Shown here piece by piece: positions 1 through 12,542 of a stretch of DNA of 64,000 nt. Numbering within the stretch: the first letter of the stretch is position 1; each line of letters begins with the position of its first letter. The position numbers were made by a program, and so were the translations under genes. The notes under the pieces were generated by a model. That model ran no database searches and was not told where the DNA came from. It saw only the letters and a list, made by a program, of their open reading frames with translations. Source of the DNA: Bigelowiella natans CCMP2755 (taxonomy: Eukaryota; Cercozoa; Chlorarachniophyceae); NCBI GenBank assembly GCA_000320545.1, contig ADNK01000029.1:48501-112500 (forward strand). The letters run 5' to 3'.

Positions 1-29
1 GAACAAATCGATATATGTATAAATATATA

Positions 30-77
<48 letters not shown>

Positions 78-358
78 GTGTGCGCCATCTCTAGGGCTGG
101 ATGATAACGACGTGCATGAGGAAGGAGAGGGGGAAGAAATTATGTACTGCACACCTTTCCAATTGCATCTGTCGCCGTGTCGACGAGACAACGGTCTATC
201 ATCGGCACATACTGGTGCATTTTTTTCTACGGGAGAACGGGGAGGGATGATAAAGGGAGGAGGGGGGGGGGGATGATTTAGCTTATATGCAGGACATTGA
301 ATCAGTAGTGAGAACATATAAGTGCACACACAAAGATGCATAGAATGTATTTATACGC

Positions 359-399
<41 letters not shown>

Positions 400-725
400 T
401 GTATATTTATATGGTAGAAGTGTATGTATGGGAGGCAAGGATAGACAGATCCATTCGAAAAATCTTCCTCCTGCTTACAAATGAAGACATACATACATAC
501 GCACGCACGCACGCACACGGTAATGCGTGTGTATGCGTTGTGACTGAGACAGGCATGGAGGATCTCTCTACCTACCTACCGGCAGTGTTGCTTTGTCTAC
601 GACAGGGATCTTTTGAACCCTAAGGGTTGTCGCTCCAATCCTTATCGGCATCATGTTAATGTTAATGCCGCTCGGCTCCGGAAAGTCAACCTTTTCATCC
701 AAGATTAGAGCAGATTATGCCATTG
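1..725. repeat. Non-genic stretch with simple repeats
   Basis: No supportable gene. It holds a (TA)n tract at about 36-72, an 11-G run at about 262-272 and a (GT)n tract at about 362-396, with short (CATA)/(CGCA) runs near 488-520. The 95-residue frame over the GT tract is a Cys-Val repeat artefact. The far end adjoins the 3' end of the minus-strand gene that stops at 726. Confidence 0.7.
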
Positions 726-1614
726 TCAAAGTGGCGTATATTTGACCAACGACAAGGAGGGGGGGGTGAAGGAAGGCCAACAATACTGCTGTGGACGACA
801 AAGCAGATCTCGAGATAAACAGATTATAATAATAACACAAGGAACTTGCATCGGCATCATTGATGATGGAACTCTGTGTTGCTTCAATATGACTATTTTG
901 ATGTAATTGGACGGACGGGCGGTCAATTTTGCCTAAGTTCCGGAGATGTTTGGTTACCTTGCATATCATCGCATATGGTACTCTCTGCTTACTTTTGACC
1001 AGCTCGTCGGGGTTGAATATGGGGCTGTGCCCGATTTCAACGTCACATGCCCACATGTCCAACTACGTTTGTATATTTATCAGAAGCAGAGCAGTGAGGA
1101 GAGAATGGCGTGAGGCCAAATCCGCTTTTTTCTTCTTCATCATGCGAATAGTCTCATTATTTAAGAGATTTGTTTGTTTTGGTTCTCGACAATTCTCCGT
1201 TGTCGTAGCACGCTGCTATTGGTGATACTCTTCCCACCACTAATGCTTCATCACATTCAGAAATGCTGCTGCTAAGCAGCGCACCACCACAGTTATTTTA
1301 TTATCGTATCGAAGAATGCTTTTGCTTTGTTATGAAGGCGAAACCATCTCATCTTGCTCTTCACTTCCCCCCCCCACCTCGATCATTGTTACCAGATATT
1401 GCCATATTTTTTTCAGTAAGACAGATTGCCCTCTCAGCCTGTTCAAATTGCTTTTCGGGTCATGGAGACCGCAGATGAAAGCGTGGAGTATCTCGGGATA
1501 TGGACTATAAGTTAAAATGTGTATCGTCAGTTGTATCGACCATTGCGACTATTATTCAAGTTAGGGAGAGAGGGGAGAGGAGGGGAGAGGAGAGAGGGAG
1601 AGAGAGAGAGAGAG

Positions 1615-1660
<46 letters not shown>

Positions 1661-2131
1661 GAGAGAGGAAAGAGAGAGAGAGAGAGAAAGTGAAAGAAGT
1701 CTCATTTTCCTCCTCTTACCGGATCCGAGAGTACATACGATAATTCTTCTGCTTCTCACACAATTTCTCCTCCACCATAACTGCATCCTTGATGCGCTGA
1801 AATTGGTCTGAGAAACCACCATTACCATGTAAAAGAAGGAACACTAGAGCATGAAGAGTTTTATTGATGACAGTATTGCAATCACCATCACCACCACCAC
1901 CACTATCAGTCTACTATATCAATATATCACCACGTGAAACATTCCCTTGCACCGAGGTGTCTACTACAAACATCGGCATTGTGGATCGTTGTTCTGAATC
2001 CTTTTGCTGAAGTGATTCTCGGAATAATATCAGCTCCTTCTCGAATAGCTTTATGGTAGTCTCTTCCAAGCCATACCTACACATTGAGATGCAGATCATA
2101 CTTCCCTCTTCTTCTTTCTCTCTTGCACAGA

Positions 2132-2174
<43 letters not shown>

Positions 2175-2356
2175 GCATAAAAGTCTTGGAGTCTCACTTT
2201 TCCGCGTTCAGACGCAACTTTGAAATGATCCACTGCCCCGGAAATATGAACGAATGTTCATAATTGCTGCAAAGCACGTAGTGATTTTCACCACCACTTG
2301 CTCTCCATCCCCTTCTGCAAGGCGAATTAGTTATTTACCCCACGTCACAATTTAAC

Positions 2357-2411
<55 letters not shown>

Positions 2412-2686
2412 TAACTCTCCCACTCCTATTTGCTCCATATTCTTCCTGCCTGCCTGTCTATCTATCCCTACCTCATCTTCCTTTGATAGTGTTGGAATCG
2501 TGTGAGCACGGGAAATGTGCTGTAGAAACACGGGCATTTTACGTATTTTCCCAACAGAATGGACAGTTTTTGAGAGAAAATGTCCTGAATTTGGCTTAGA
2601 TCTACCTCCTCCTTTCTCTGCCGCCGCCTTACCGGCACTACGACAACGCGATGTTGTTCCTCGCTGGTGCTCAAATGCCGGACTCA
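726..2686 (-). CDS. Hypothetical protein, eight-exon gene (5' end uncertain)
   Basis: I do not recognise this family. Eight exons chain in phase on the minus strand: about 2686-2532, 2266-2198, 2076-1931, 1807-1720, 1504-1393, 1062-958, 932-846 and 788-726 (stop). Every junction is GT-AG and keeps frame. The first listed exon has no clear ATG, so the start lies in or above it. The product is soluble-looking, about 270 or more residues, with a basic stretch near the N-terminus (VPVRRRQRKEEVD), a helical middle (TIKLFEKELILFRESLQQK) and a hydrophobic C-terminal tail ending SLSLVKYTPL. Introns carry long microsatellites: (GA)n at 1565-1690 and (CA)n at 2140-2170 and 2357-2408. The 1392-1063 intron could hide one more exon. 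The chain of compatible phases is the main evidence; function is unknown. Confidence 0.55.
1565..1690. repeat. (GA)n microsatellite inside an intron
   Basis: About 125 bp of near-pure GA/GGA repeat on the plus strand, so a CT/TC tract on the sense strand of the minus-strand gene. It lies in the proposed intron 1719-1505. The long open frames across it on both strands (Arg-Glu or Ser-Leu repeats) are repeat artefacts. Confidence 0.85.
2140..2408. repeat. Two (CA)n microsatellites in neighbouring introns
   Basis: CA tracts at about 2140-2170 and 2357-2408 lie in two different proposed introns (2197-2077 and 2531-2267) of the same minus-strand gene, on either side of the 69-bp exon 2266-2198. 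On the sense strand both read as (GT)n. Confidence 0.75.
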
Positions 2687-2699
2687 ACTTTTCATTCTC

Positions 2700-3768
2700 T
2701 GCAGCAGGTCATCTGTGTCAGCGCTCGTGGCCGGTGGATGTGAAACAAACCCTCGCTCTTTCTTTGGTGGTTCTTGTTGGGGGAGGACGTGGATGAGTTA
2801 GCACTGTCTCATGATCCTTTCGAATCAAGCATTGCAACCACTTCGTTCACACTCCAATTCAGGAAAAGAGGAAGACAGCCTGCGCACATCACTGAGGGGA
2901 TGACAAGAAGGAAGGGAGAGCTCCCAATTGTCCCACACGCCAGCGTTCACTCGCATCTTTAGCTCGCATCTGACGTCGCATTGTGGTCAGTTGCAAATTT
3001 TGACAATGAGGTCTAGAAGGTCCAGACTGGCCAGAGCGAGGTGTGCAATGCTAGAATGGCGGTGTGCGCAAGATGAGTGCCAAGCTTAGTGAGCGACATG
3101 CCATGTTGTCATGCAAACTGAATTTAGGAACATCTTCGCACAATCTAGCTACATCATGGTGTCACAATGTGTCGTCTGCATTTGATGTGCACACGTCTAG
3201 ACGTGTCCACGCTGCTGTGCTCGAGAGATTGATGTGGCTGTCATCTCCATGTCACAGCATGCAGATGTCACATTGCGGCGCGCACATGTGTATGCATCCT
3301 GTTAGCATATATATCATGCTAGCATGCACATGTCAAACATTTGCACATGTTGTGCTACCTGCTGCTAGCGAACAATGATGTAGCGACAACATCGAGCAGC
3401 ACACATGTAGTTTTTCCAAGTTTGGAGCAGGCTAGCAGGCTTGTTCAAGTTTGGTTGCTTAATTTCACGGAACACGAAAAAAGTGTGTCGTTTTGTAAAT
3501 GTCGCATCCATGTTCGCCTCGTTTGGGTTTCGCTGTACATTCATACATGAGCAAAAGTGATATTGCTATCCTGTGAATCGATGTGCACTTTTGAAGGCAG
3601 CTTGTGAACATCCAATGTTCGGCCTTCATTATTTTCTTTCTCATAGGATATTCCACTAATCTACCTGTCTTTCAGCTCACAGGCATACAATGAAGGGTTC
3701 ATTCAATTTAAGCAGCATGCACAATTAATATGTCACTAAAACAAAAAAGTAGCCGATCCACTCAACAC
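2700..3768. other. Intergenic, with a CATG/TGCA/CTAG-rich island
   Basis: No gene model is supportable. From about 2,960 to 3,420 the sequence is dense in the palindromic words CATG, TGCA, GCATGC and CTAG (for example near 3,240-3,360). The same composition recurs in other intergenic gaps of the window. Frames here (for example 3064-3378) lack protein-like composition or splice context. Confidence 0.6.
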
Positions 3769-6264
3769 CTAATTTTTCCATCTGCTTTGATGAAAGAATA
3801 TAAAAGCCAGCGCTTGCCCGGACAACCCGCCCAGAACCACAGCAAATTGCAGCACTATCATTAGTAGCTTGGATATCAAGCCTGAACTTCTTTGAGCTCC
3901 CTCATTAAAAGTAAGGGGGGCTTGTTGGCCACTAAACTGGCGGTGTAGGGGGGGGGCGCTTCCTCCATCATGCAGCTCGTTATATGGATGTTGATGATAG
4001 GGGCTATCATTCTCTTGTAGGTACAGCAGGTGTTGTCGCTGTTTATGGAAACTACGTTGCTCAACGTCAGATGTAATCACCTTCTTCTTCGTCGATTCCG
4101 GAGGCAGTTCTGCCTGATCATTGTTACTTGTTGTCATGCATTTGGAGGGACTCTCGGAGTAGCATACTGGTGCAGGTGACGCTGAAGTCGAGGATGATGA
4201 TAAGGACGATGATGACCACACCCGCGTTGTTTCGTTGGACGAGCTAAAATTAATGCTGGAACGAGCGTGGGCAGAGTGAACGAAAGCCTGCGTGGTGCCG
4301 AGTAACAAGTCTTAATTCTTATTGGCAAGAACGGAATAAGTGTTAGCATTACAATCTTAAGCGCACATGTGTGCGTGTTTATGCGTTTATGTGTGCGTAG
4401 AAACCCAAGTCTGCAGTGCCCCGTGTGATACTTGAAGAGAGACGACCAACGCTATGGCGATGCAGTCGGATACGATGTATCTCTGGCTGATATACCCAAA
4501 AAAGAGAGGCACCTACACATACATAGATAAGGGTCGACAGCAAGCTGAGATTCGAATTGGTGAGGAGGAATACATGGCACCCGAGTAGTAAGATACAGTA
4601 CCATCGAGATCATTGTACATTGGCCAAAAAAATTCGTGTTGTTTCGTGTTTGGTGATAGTCGTCTGTGCTGTGCTCCAGGAACTAAAGCGGAGCTACTAC
4701 TACTACTACTACTACTACTACCAGAATTATGAGTCTAGCATTGCTCATAAACACAAGTGTATTGCCAGTAGGACAAGGAACAAAAGCCGGTATAATCCTA
4801 TCAACAAAGCAGTCGGGGCAGGAGGGTGGTAAGGAGAGTTAGCGTGCCAGTAATAAGTATGATAGGGGAGGACAAAATTTGAGACCTAAGATGTCTCCAC
4901 TCTCTCTCTCTCTCTCTCCCTCTCTCTCGCTCTGCGTAGATGTGTGCGTGCGTGTGTGTATCAGAAGCGGGTTGGTTGGTTCGACCTGCCGACAAGATCT
5001 GACATCTGGTTGACGTACACCAAAAGAACGATCAGCCCCGAATTTCTGTCTGGAAAGCCTGAAATGGCCGACGATGGGGTGAACGGGTAGAACCTGAAAA
5101 AGTGAGGGGCAGCTTTTGAAAAACCGCTTTTCATGCTCAAGGGACGTTCTAAGATATCCCCAGTAGGTCTAACATACATCTACACATGGCCAACACATGC
5201 TCGCACGCACGCGTGCAAGAAAGCAGAGGGGGAGGATGCATGATGCTGTGACGGCTTATTTGCGTGTCCATGAGGAAGCAAGATGCGGTGTAACAACCCT
5301 GTGGTCAATGCCGTGATTGACGTAGTGACGACGAGGGTCCAGGCAGCAACTCGCAGAGGGCTGCACGTTATCACACGGATAGCTTCCATTGGGCTTGGAG
5401 GAGGCGAAGATGGCGGATAGCCAGAAGTTGCTCCTTCTTCTTGTTCTCTTATTCCCCCCAATGCTGCTGTGGCTGTGGCAGCCTTGATAGCAATGCCTAC
5501 GAGTGAGCTTCTCGTCGTAGTTGTAGAACCCCTATGAGATGACGATGGCGCTACGTGTCTACGGTAGTAGTGAGAACCTACATCGGCATTGAATTAACAA
5601 TCAAACTATCAAAACCGCATCATAACGAAGGTTGGGTTTCGAAACAATTCCCTCTCCTCCTAGCTTCCTATTTTCACATCTTGTTTTTCTAATTTCCGTA
5701 TCACCTAAATCAAGGGCCAATATTCCTATGAAGCCAAGGACGCAGAAACATGTTGTCACCAGCGTGAAATTCCACGCGAAATAAGTGGGATATCTGCTAG
5801 TAAGTTCTGGTAAAAGAAAGCTATTTGAGGCAACAGGTAGAGCAGACGATGATGACAACGTTGCCCCTGCCATCACCGCGGATGCTTCAATTGAAGATCT
5901 TTCCCCTCCAGCTACTAATGCCGATGAAGCTGGTGCGTACTTAGCGAGGTTTCCCTTTCCGAGAACGCTTAAACTAGTATGACCCGTAATTAGGCCAAAG
6001 AGCTGCCAGAGACGATAGGTGATAGAGAGAGAATAATACCAGTCGTGAGGGGTGAGGGGCGTGTCCGAGAAAAGAAGTCAATTGGAAATTCATGAGAACA
6101 ATATGGATGAAATCGGATACAGGAGACAACGATGGTGCTAGATTTGTTGCAGCGGTGGAATTAAGGATATGTCTATCTAATGTTAAGATGCCCACCCCTG
6201 TCAGAACTCCTCCAGCTTGTAAACCAATAGATAAGTACTGTATTGACTAAGATGCACCACACAT

Positions 6265-6303
<39 letters not shown>

Positions 6304-7372
6304 TTTCAGTGCATATGGATTAGGCCACACAAGAGCAATTATTCTGAGTATTATACATCGCATCCCCCTCCGAACACCATTGCATTTGACAATCGTATGG
6401 GCAAGCACACACCTTCGTTGAAGTCGGCATCTGCAAGCAAACCTCGTACGCAGTTCCAACACACGCGGCATTCGCAAAGCCCAGAACGCAGAAGATGAGC
6501 ACAAGAGAAACCTATTCATTTGTAAGATTGAAATGAAGATGATAATGAGGGTGATGATGATGATGCAGACGTTGCAAATCATAAATTATGTGATGTGGAA
6601 GTTACCGTGCTCCGAGCATTGGGGAGTATCGTGGGTAGGAAGGTCACATTCAAACAGATAGTCAACTGGATGAAAACACACAATCCAAAGTTGTCATCAT
6701 GGGCATTCTATGATGGAGGAAAGTAGTTTTTCACCATAAATCTACACAGCATCGCTCCTCGCCGACCGTAGGCCTGAAAATTTTAAGAGGTAGTATTACT
6801 AAGTACTCATTTAAGTTATCATCAGCTCAACATAGTCGCAATAGAACCCTATCAAACTTGTGGTCAAGGTAAAGTTGTCCAATAAGAGTGAGCAAGCCCA
6901 CAGGATAGAAAGTCACCAGCAGCATCTGAATACAATGATTAATTGCAAAATACTCAGCAAGTTGCTCAATGCCGCCGGTAAATTTCGCTGCTAGTTTTCA
7001 CCAGAACAACTCCATTCCCTTGACAGGCTTTTAGCCATCCTAGACAGTAAAGGATGTAATATACCTGAAGGTGCAAATAAATTAGCAATCACGCCCATAA
7101 ATCAGGAAAACAGCCAACTGTGAGATGATGCGGCCCACCGGAGCGGTAGCTGCAGCGCCTATACAACACACACAGAGGCGTTCGAGCCACGGCCTACTCT
7201 CCAAGAATCCTGAAAAGAACTTCTGATCTTTCTCAGCTTCCAGAAGAGGAACACTTGGACCAGCGATGCAGTCGACATTCCTTCTATTTGACCGTAGGCT
7301 TCCGACGAGCTCTTTTTCGCTATTATTCATTTCTGAGGATCTGGACGCATTGCATTTGCATTCCATAGACTT
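3769..7372 (-). CDS. Putative multi-exon membrane protein gene(s)
   Basis: Several minus-strand exons with protein-like composition and hydrophobic segments lie in one direction, but I could not chain all phases, so this may be one gene or two. They include 7365 to about 7085 (acidic/basic, then a hydrophobic stretch near GRIISQLAVFLIYG), an exon starting at 6925 (LVTFYPVGLLTLIG), an exon at about 6230-6030 (LQAGGVLTGVGILT), one at about 5977-5687 with a clear transmembrane run (TTCFCVLGFIGILALDL, donor GTGATA), one at about 5539-5280 (WTLVVTTSITALTTG), and a last exon 4287-3769. The last exon begins after a CGCAG acceptor, is Ser-rich, and ends with a C-terminal hydrophobic segment (LLMIVLQFAVVLGG) before the stop. 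At least four hydrophobic segments in total. The family is not recognised. A (CA)n tract lies at 6266-6301. Confidence 0.4.
6320..6514 (-). CDS. Cys-rich secreted-like exon
   Basis: After a possible acceptor at about 6515 the minus strand reads VSLVLIFCVLGFANAAC, which looks like a signal-peptide core with an Ala-x-Ala-like cleavage site. About 45 residues with eight more cysteines follow (YEVC, KVCACPYDC, QWC, NNCSC), then a stop at 6320-6322. There is no in-frame ATG, so an upstream exon would be needed. A second frame over the same bases is also open and Cys-rich, which weakens the call. It may be a small secreted protein or belong to the surrounding membrane-protein gene. Confidence 0.3.
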
Positions 7373-7753
7373 GCCTTTATTTATGAACGTAGATTCGCTG
7401 GAAGAAGCCCGTTCTGCGGCTCAGACCGCCTTGGAAAGTCGTTAATAAAGGGGTGGGGAAATCGTTTACGTGGCGTAGGGGGAGGAAGTACGAGAAGTGT
7501 GCACCACAAGAAGTAGCTTCAGCATCGCGCCCATTCGTAACATGCGACAATGATCCGCCCAGTATATTTGATGTCGTTCTGGAAAATACACAAAAGTTTT
7601 GGGTGAAAAAAGTGTTGCAAAAACGTCTGAGGATAGTGTGCTACGACAACATATCTGGCCGCTGAAGTGCTGCCGTACTCTCAACCACGCTAACGCGCCG
7701 GAAGTCAGGAGGGCCGGACGAGGGGGCCGGAGGAGGAGGAGGATTGCCGATCG
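7373..7753. other. Gap between divergent genes
   Basis: About 380 bp between the minus-strand exons ending the membrane-protein cluster and the plus-strand ATG at 7754. It holds a plus-strand frame (7453-7665) without splice context, and GGA-rich sequence just before the ATG. No promoter motif that I can name. Confidence 0.4.
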
Positions 7754-8142
7754 ATGGCAACCACCTTAAACGTGTTGGCATTTTGGTCGATGCTCAGTTT
7801 CGTGATACAAATAGCACCGAATATCGAAGATCCCCCTTTCTCCCTCCTCGCTCAAGGTGTCGGCCTAGCTAGTAGCCATTTAGAACAGGGTCAAAAAATA
7901 TATATTCATCATGTAACATACCTCAGGCAGCAGGAGCGACAGCGGCACTTGGATACATAGTACTAGTAGTACTTCCAGACAAAGACAAAGATGCAGACTC
8001 GATCCTGGCAAAAAGTTGAAGCGTGCTCAACGGCGCTATGTTATCGACGACGATGAGGGCACGGGGAGGAGACGCGACCAGGAAAATCGATATCGCGTTT
8101 TACGTATGTGTATTGTATGCATGGAAACAAATGCAAACTTGT

Positions 8143-8185
<43 letters not shown>

Positions 8186-11100
8186 ACACACACACACACT
8201 GTTTAATCTCTCATCCCTCTCTCTTTCTCTCAGTGTGTTTTCAATTTGTCGCATATCCTGATTAAAGACCAACACTCAGGGGGAGGTGAACGACTTGAAA
8301 GACTCGCTCCGTCGTCAAATAATGATTATGAGTATCGTAGTCATCATGGAACGCATAGGTCAGGGCAAAAACGGTCTCGACGGCGACAGCGATCATTGTC
8401 ACGACGTAGCAGAGGCCGCAACAATAACATCCCGAGCAAACGCCGATACTCCAACGACCGTTACAAAGGTTAATGGATTCTCTAACCACAACCCTAATAG
8501 TATTACCAAGACTGCAATAGCGACGACAACACTAATTATGACGAACACAACGATGATGCTGGAATACGTACTACACAGGAGCCTCATCACAACGACAGTC
8601 ATCTCCAAGGAGGGGAAGGAGCGATGTACTTACAGAGAAACCAAAACACCGGCAACAAGAAATGCGTATGAGAGGCAAGGCGAACATCAATGCCGATGGC
8701 GATGACAACGACGACGAATTTTCTGATTCTTCGAGCAGCGTAGACAACGACGGTCGTCGTTACTTCGTGATTCCGCCACCCGCAGAACTAAACGATGAAT
8801 TTGCAAAGGTGGAAGAAAAATCAACCAGAAAACTAGGCACAGCATGATTGTTGCATACAATTTGATTATAACAGACCCAGAAATATACCATTTTTTTGTT
8901 GTTCAATCTTTTGACAGAATTTCTCTTTTAGTACTTACGTCGCCTCATTGCGTATAAGAGCTTCGATGATCATGGTTTCTCTACTTTCCCCTCGCATTTC
9001 TGTACCTTTACAGGTAGCTGCTGGCAATGGCGAAAGCTCCGACGAATTGATCCGAGACGGGGCTGATGACATGCCGGATTACTTGCCCTCAAGAACATTC
9101 GCTGAGGAGTATTTACCTGGGTTGCTTTACTAACCGTGGAACTACTGTAGTGACATTGCTGAGTAGGAATGTTTAGTCCCCCGGCGGGTTATCGTAGTAT
9201 CTAGAAAAAAAAACAGACAGAAGCAGGAGTAACAGAAATAGTAGCAAAGATTGTTGTGGTGGCACATGGACAAATGACTGCGTGCTCATCAACATATGTA
9301 GTAAGCGGAGGGTGATGATCTGGGACCTCGATACGCTAACGGCTATGGACGCCCTTTCGGACAAGAAAAGAACACGAGCCCAGCGCTTGATCCATGAGGT
9401 TGCGAGACGGTTTATGCACGCAAAGGTAGGAGAAATTCGTGGAGAGATTACTCTTGTTGTTTCCTACATGCCCTCTTCCGTCGTCAACCCTCCTCCACTT
9501 AACGATTTGCGTTACATGATAGAAATTAGGTGATACATGTGCTGTAATGTACATTTATGGCAGTTCTGTGGAAACATATGTAAATAAATGCCCACTTAGA
9601 GTATATAGTAACGCGTCGTGCATACATTATTCTGTGTTGTCGTGGTTGGATGGTGTGTGTGTTTTCAGGAGGTAAATAGGACCGCTGTGGGCCGATTTGG
9701 AGACGTCCTCTCCCCCGAGGATAGGTAGCAGCAAGAAAGAGAATGATAATTGGTGGGAGGGGGATAAAATTCACGAACCTTGGACAGAGAGCCTCAAAAG
9801 AACCGCATAGAAACAGCAATTATTAGCTTTCGAAAATTGCGCTACGATGTCGTACCACAGCTTTCTACTGCGCCGACAATGGATTGTTCCGATGATCATT
9901 CGCAATGGTTTGATCGTCATCGTCACCGTTATGTGAGATCTGTAGCGAGGTTTAGCGTGTAAGTAACGCTACATGAATTATTTCGATAAAGTCTAATTGC
10001 CTGAATTCTTACTCAGTCAGCGCAATTTGGGCCCTGTGTATCGGCATTTCTCCCAGCGTTTCCGGCCTATCCGTGACTTTTATGCGAATCCAAAGATACC
10101 GCCAGCCCTGGAAGAGGAGGTAGTTAGGCTGAATAAAACAACGACGACAACAACAACAACAACAACACTCTCATATATGATTTCCAACGCCAACAACGGG
10201 TGCAGACGATAAAACTGCGATAAGCCGCATGACAGCATTGTACTAATTTAAACTTGTTTGTGCGTGAATACGGCATCACATATAGATTTGCGAGATGTGG
10301 GAAGACATCGACAGGTGGAAGGCCTTTGTAGTGGTAGCTGGTTGTACTGCGGAAGGGACGGCTCTATTGCATAACTGTCTTTATGTGTACCGCATCCTTA
10401 GTAGCTAGCCGACACGCCACATGCATGCATTTTTGTGGATGTTTGCTTAGTATTCGAATTTAGAAGCATGAAACAAATGCAAGCTTCGTTGAAGAAGACT
10501 TCGCAAAATAGTGTTATAAATAATCACCATCATCATCGTCGCTGTCGTGAATCTGGCATCCCATCCTAGGTCAACTGGTGGCTGGCTCACCAGCACTCAA
10601 GAAGTTCTCGTGGAAGTTGGAGGGACTCAAGGGAGAGGAGGAGGAGGAGGAGGAGGAGGAGGAGGAGGAGCGACATCAAGAGGATGGGACGGACTAGAAG
10701 GAACCAACAAAAGATGGAACAATTCTGTAGGAGTTGACCTGATATATCTAGAATAATGACGCATTGTTGCCACCAGTACCCTCCTCCTCCTTCTCTCATT
10801 CCATATTTGCTTAATTCTAGATTATCCCGTTTGTGGTGAGCCGCGACTGCCACCTGGTAAGCAGCATTCAGAGCATGCTCCACTGCTCTATACAACACCA
10901 GCACAAGCATCTGCTCTGGGCCTCCCCATCCAAATTATTATAAGGCTTCTTTTATTGTTATACAAAGGTCGAGCACCTCGCCACGCTTGTGGTCTTTAAC
11001 CTGAATTGTTACTTCCCACTCGATAGAGTATATGCCGCGGACGAAACCATGCACACTATGGTACGTGTGTGAAGTTTTGGTGTTTATTTATGTCTTTGTG

Positions 11101-11506
11101 CGCGCAAGTGAATGGGTATTGTTGAGGAATCTCACTGCAGAAAAAGCTCAACAGAGTGTAGAAATCCTGAGAGATTATCAGCTCGATAACTTGAGGAAGA
11201 TTTCATCAAACGCTCATTGTGGAACCCTCCGTGCATGCATGCTTACAGCCGACGACAATATGGAATATGAAGCGCAGATTCGACCGAGAGGTATTGATAG
11301 CATCCCTCAGAAATTAACGGAGAAAGCATCGTATGTAATTTCACATCTGTTCGTGTGTCATAATTATCCATTTTATACCGCGCAAAACAGAGCGCTACAT
11401 ATACTCTAATGGGCAATTCGTCGAAATGGAAGGAATTGGCTCAAAAAGAGGGATGCAGATATCAAGCTTTGAGCCATCTCAAGGTTATTACGTGTCAATG
11501 CTATGA
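7754..11506 (+). CDS. Hypothetical protein, 15 exons, N-terminal signal-like and basic S/R-rich region
   Basis: Fifteen exons chain in phase: 7754-7856, 7927-8103, 8280-8468, 8579-8808, 9014-9120, 9311-9425, 9669-9724, 9788-9949, 10017-10119, 10286-10314, 10570-10726, 10821-10856, 11027-11060, 11141-11290 and 11391-11506 (TGA). The total is 1,764 nt, 587 residues. The N-terminus has a hydrophobic run (NVLAFWSMLSFVIQIA) like a signal peptide or anchor, followed by Ser/Thr/Arg-rich sequence with RS-type stretches (KRSRRRQRSLSRRSRGR). Then come an acidic Ser patch (DDNDDEFSDSSSS), a mixed globular-looking part (VMIWDLDTLTAMDALSD, HSQWFDRHRHRYVRSVAR), an 11-Gly run from a GGA repeat, and a C-terminus ending GYYVSML. 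I recognise no family. The N-terminus could be an organelle-targeting leader; the RS stretches alone would suggest a nuclear role. A (CA)n tract fills intron 8104-8279. Confidence 0.6.
8143..8200. repeat. (CA)n microsatellite in an intron
   Basis: About 58 bp of CA repeat with one TA interruption, in proposed intron 8104-8279 of the plus-strand 15-exon gene, upstream of a pyrimidine-rich stretch. Confidence 0.8.
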
Positions 11507-12542
11507 CAAAGGCGCGAGCTTATTATTCCGATTTATATTTTCCCTCGAAATCTCTCAAAAAAAATGAAGAATCTATGCATGTGTGTGGGAAAAAGGTGGG
11601 TCATTTGTTTTTGCGTGCTGATGGATTTTGTTTCCAACGTTGGACTTAGGATGTTCGGCGATTTCTGTCCGAACTACAAAGGAAGTAGAATTTTCAACAC
11701 ACAACGCGTAGTGTCTAGATTTGCGGTCTTTTATAGGATTCATCACGTCATGATCATGAGCGCCATCCGTCATCCGTCATCACCATGCATGCTTATGCAT
11801 GATGCATGAGCATGGCATGAATTGGGGTTGTTCCGTTTATTTGGGTTTGCCATGAGCTAGTGAGGATGCTCATAGCGTGGCAGCCAGCAGAGTGAGCGAG
11901 AAAATCATACAAAGATGATCGTGCGTGCACCATGCATTTCTTTGGAGCTCCAGACAACATGCGACACGTGCTTTGCTAGCGCAAGCGGCACACTGCGTGT
12001 CACGTGCATGTGCAAGTGGCAAACAACATGGATCGATCGACCGCCTGCGCAAGCGAGCCAATGCGATGCATCAATCGCTCGATCATTTTTGTGCGAGGCC
12101 GCTAGGTGGATGATGAAGGGACATCATCGGAACGTCATCACAACCACACCCATCAATGAATGAACGAACGGATGAATGAATGAAGCAGTTGCTCAGGAGC
12201 AATTGAGAGGATCATGAGCCACAATAATTCATCCGTGACCCAATCAACGAGACCTTCAGGGATGAAGCGGTTGAAGCGACCACGAGCGATGAGAGGAGCC
12301 CGAGAGCCAACACTGCATGGCCGCAGCAAAATGTGCGACATCCAATATATCTTGTCGCATATGCTCAAAGCGACCCCTCCGGCACAGCCGTCCACGTGTC
12401 CCCAAATCATAATTACATTCTGCGTCTTGATGACTTTAATGTCGCACAATCAAAATCGCACAGAATACTGAATCCTGTGCCGTTGTACATCTCCCTACCC
12501 TCAATTAATTTCCCCCGCTGCGGAGGAGTTCGCTGTCTGCAG
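11507..12542. other. Intergenic, CATG/TGCA-rich island
   Basis: No gene supported between the stop at 11506 and the MRPL47 start. From about 11,740 to 12,090 the sequence is dense in ATGCATG, TGCA and CATG words (for example 11,780-11,815). At 12,140-12,190 there is a (GAAT)-like run. The frames in both strands overlap each other and have no splice context. Confidence 0.55.

Noticed and set aside
336-623. Plus-strand frame with a Cys-Val run
   Set aside because: It is created by the (GT)n microsatellite; there is no protein-like sequence outside the repeat.
1500-1828. Open frames on both strands over the GA repeat
   Set aside because: Arg-Glu and Ser-Leu repeats from a microsatellite. The real exon (1807-1720) reads in another frame.
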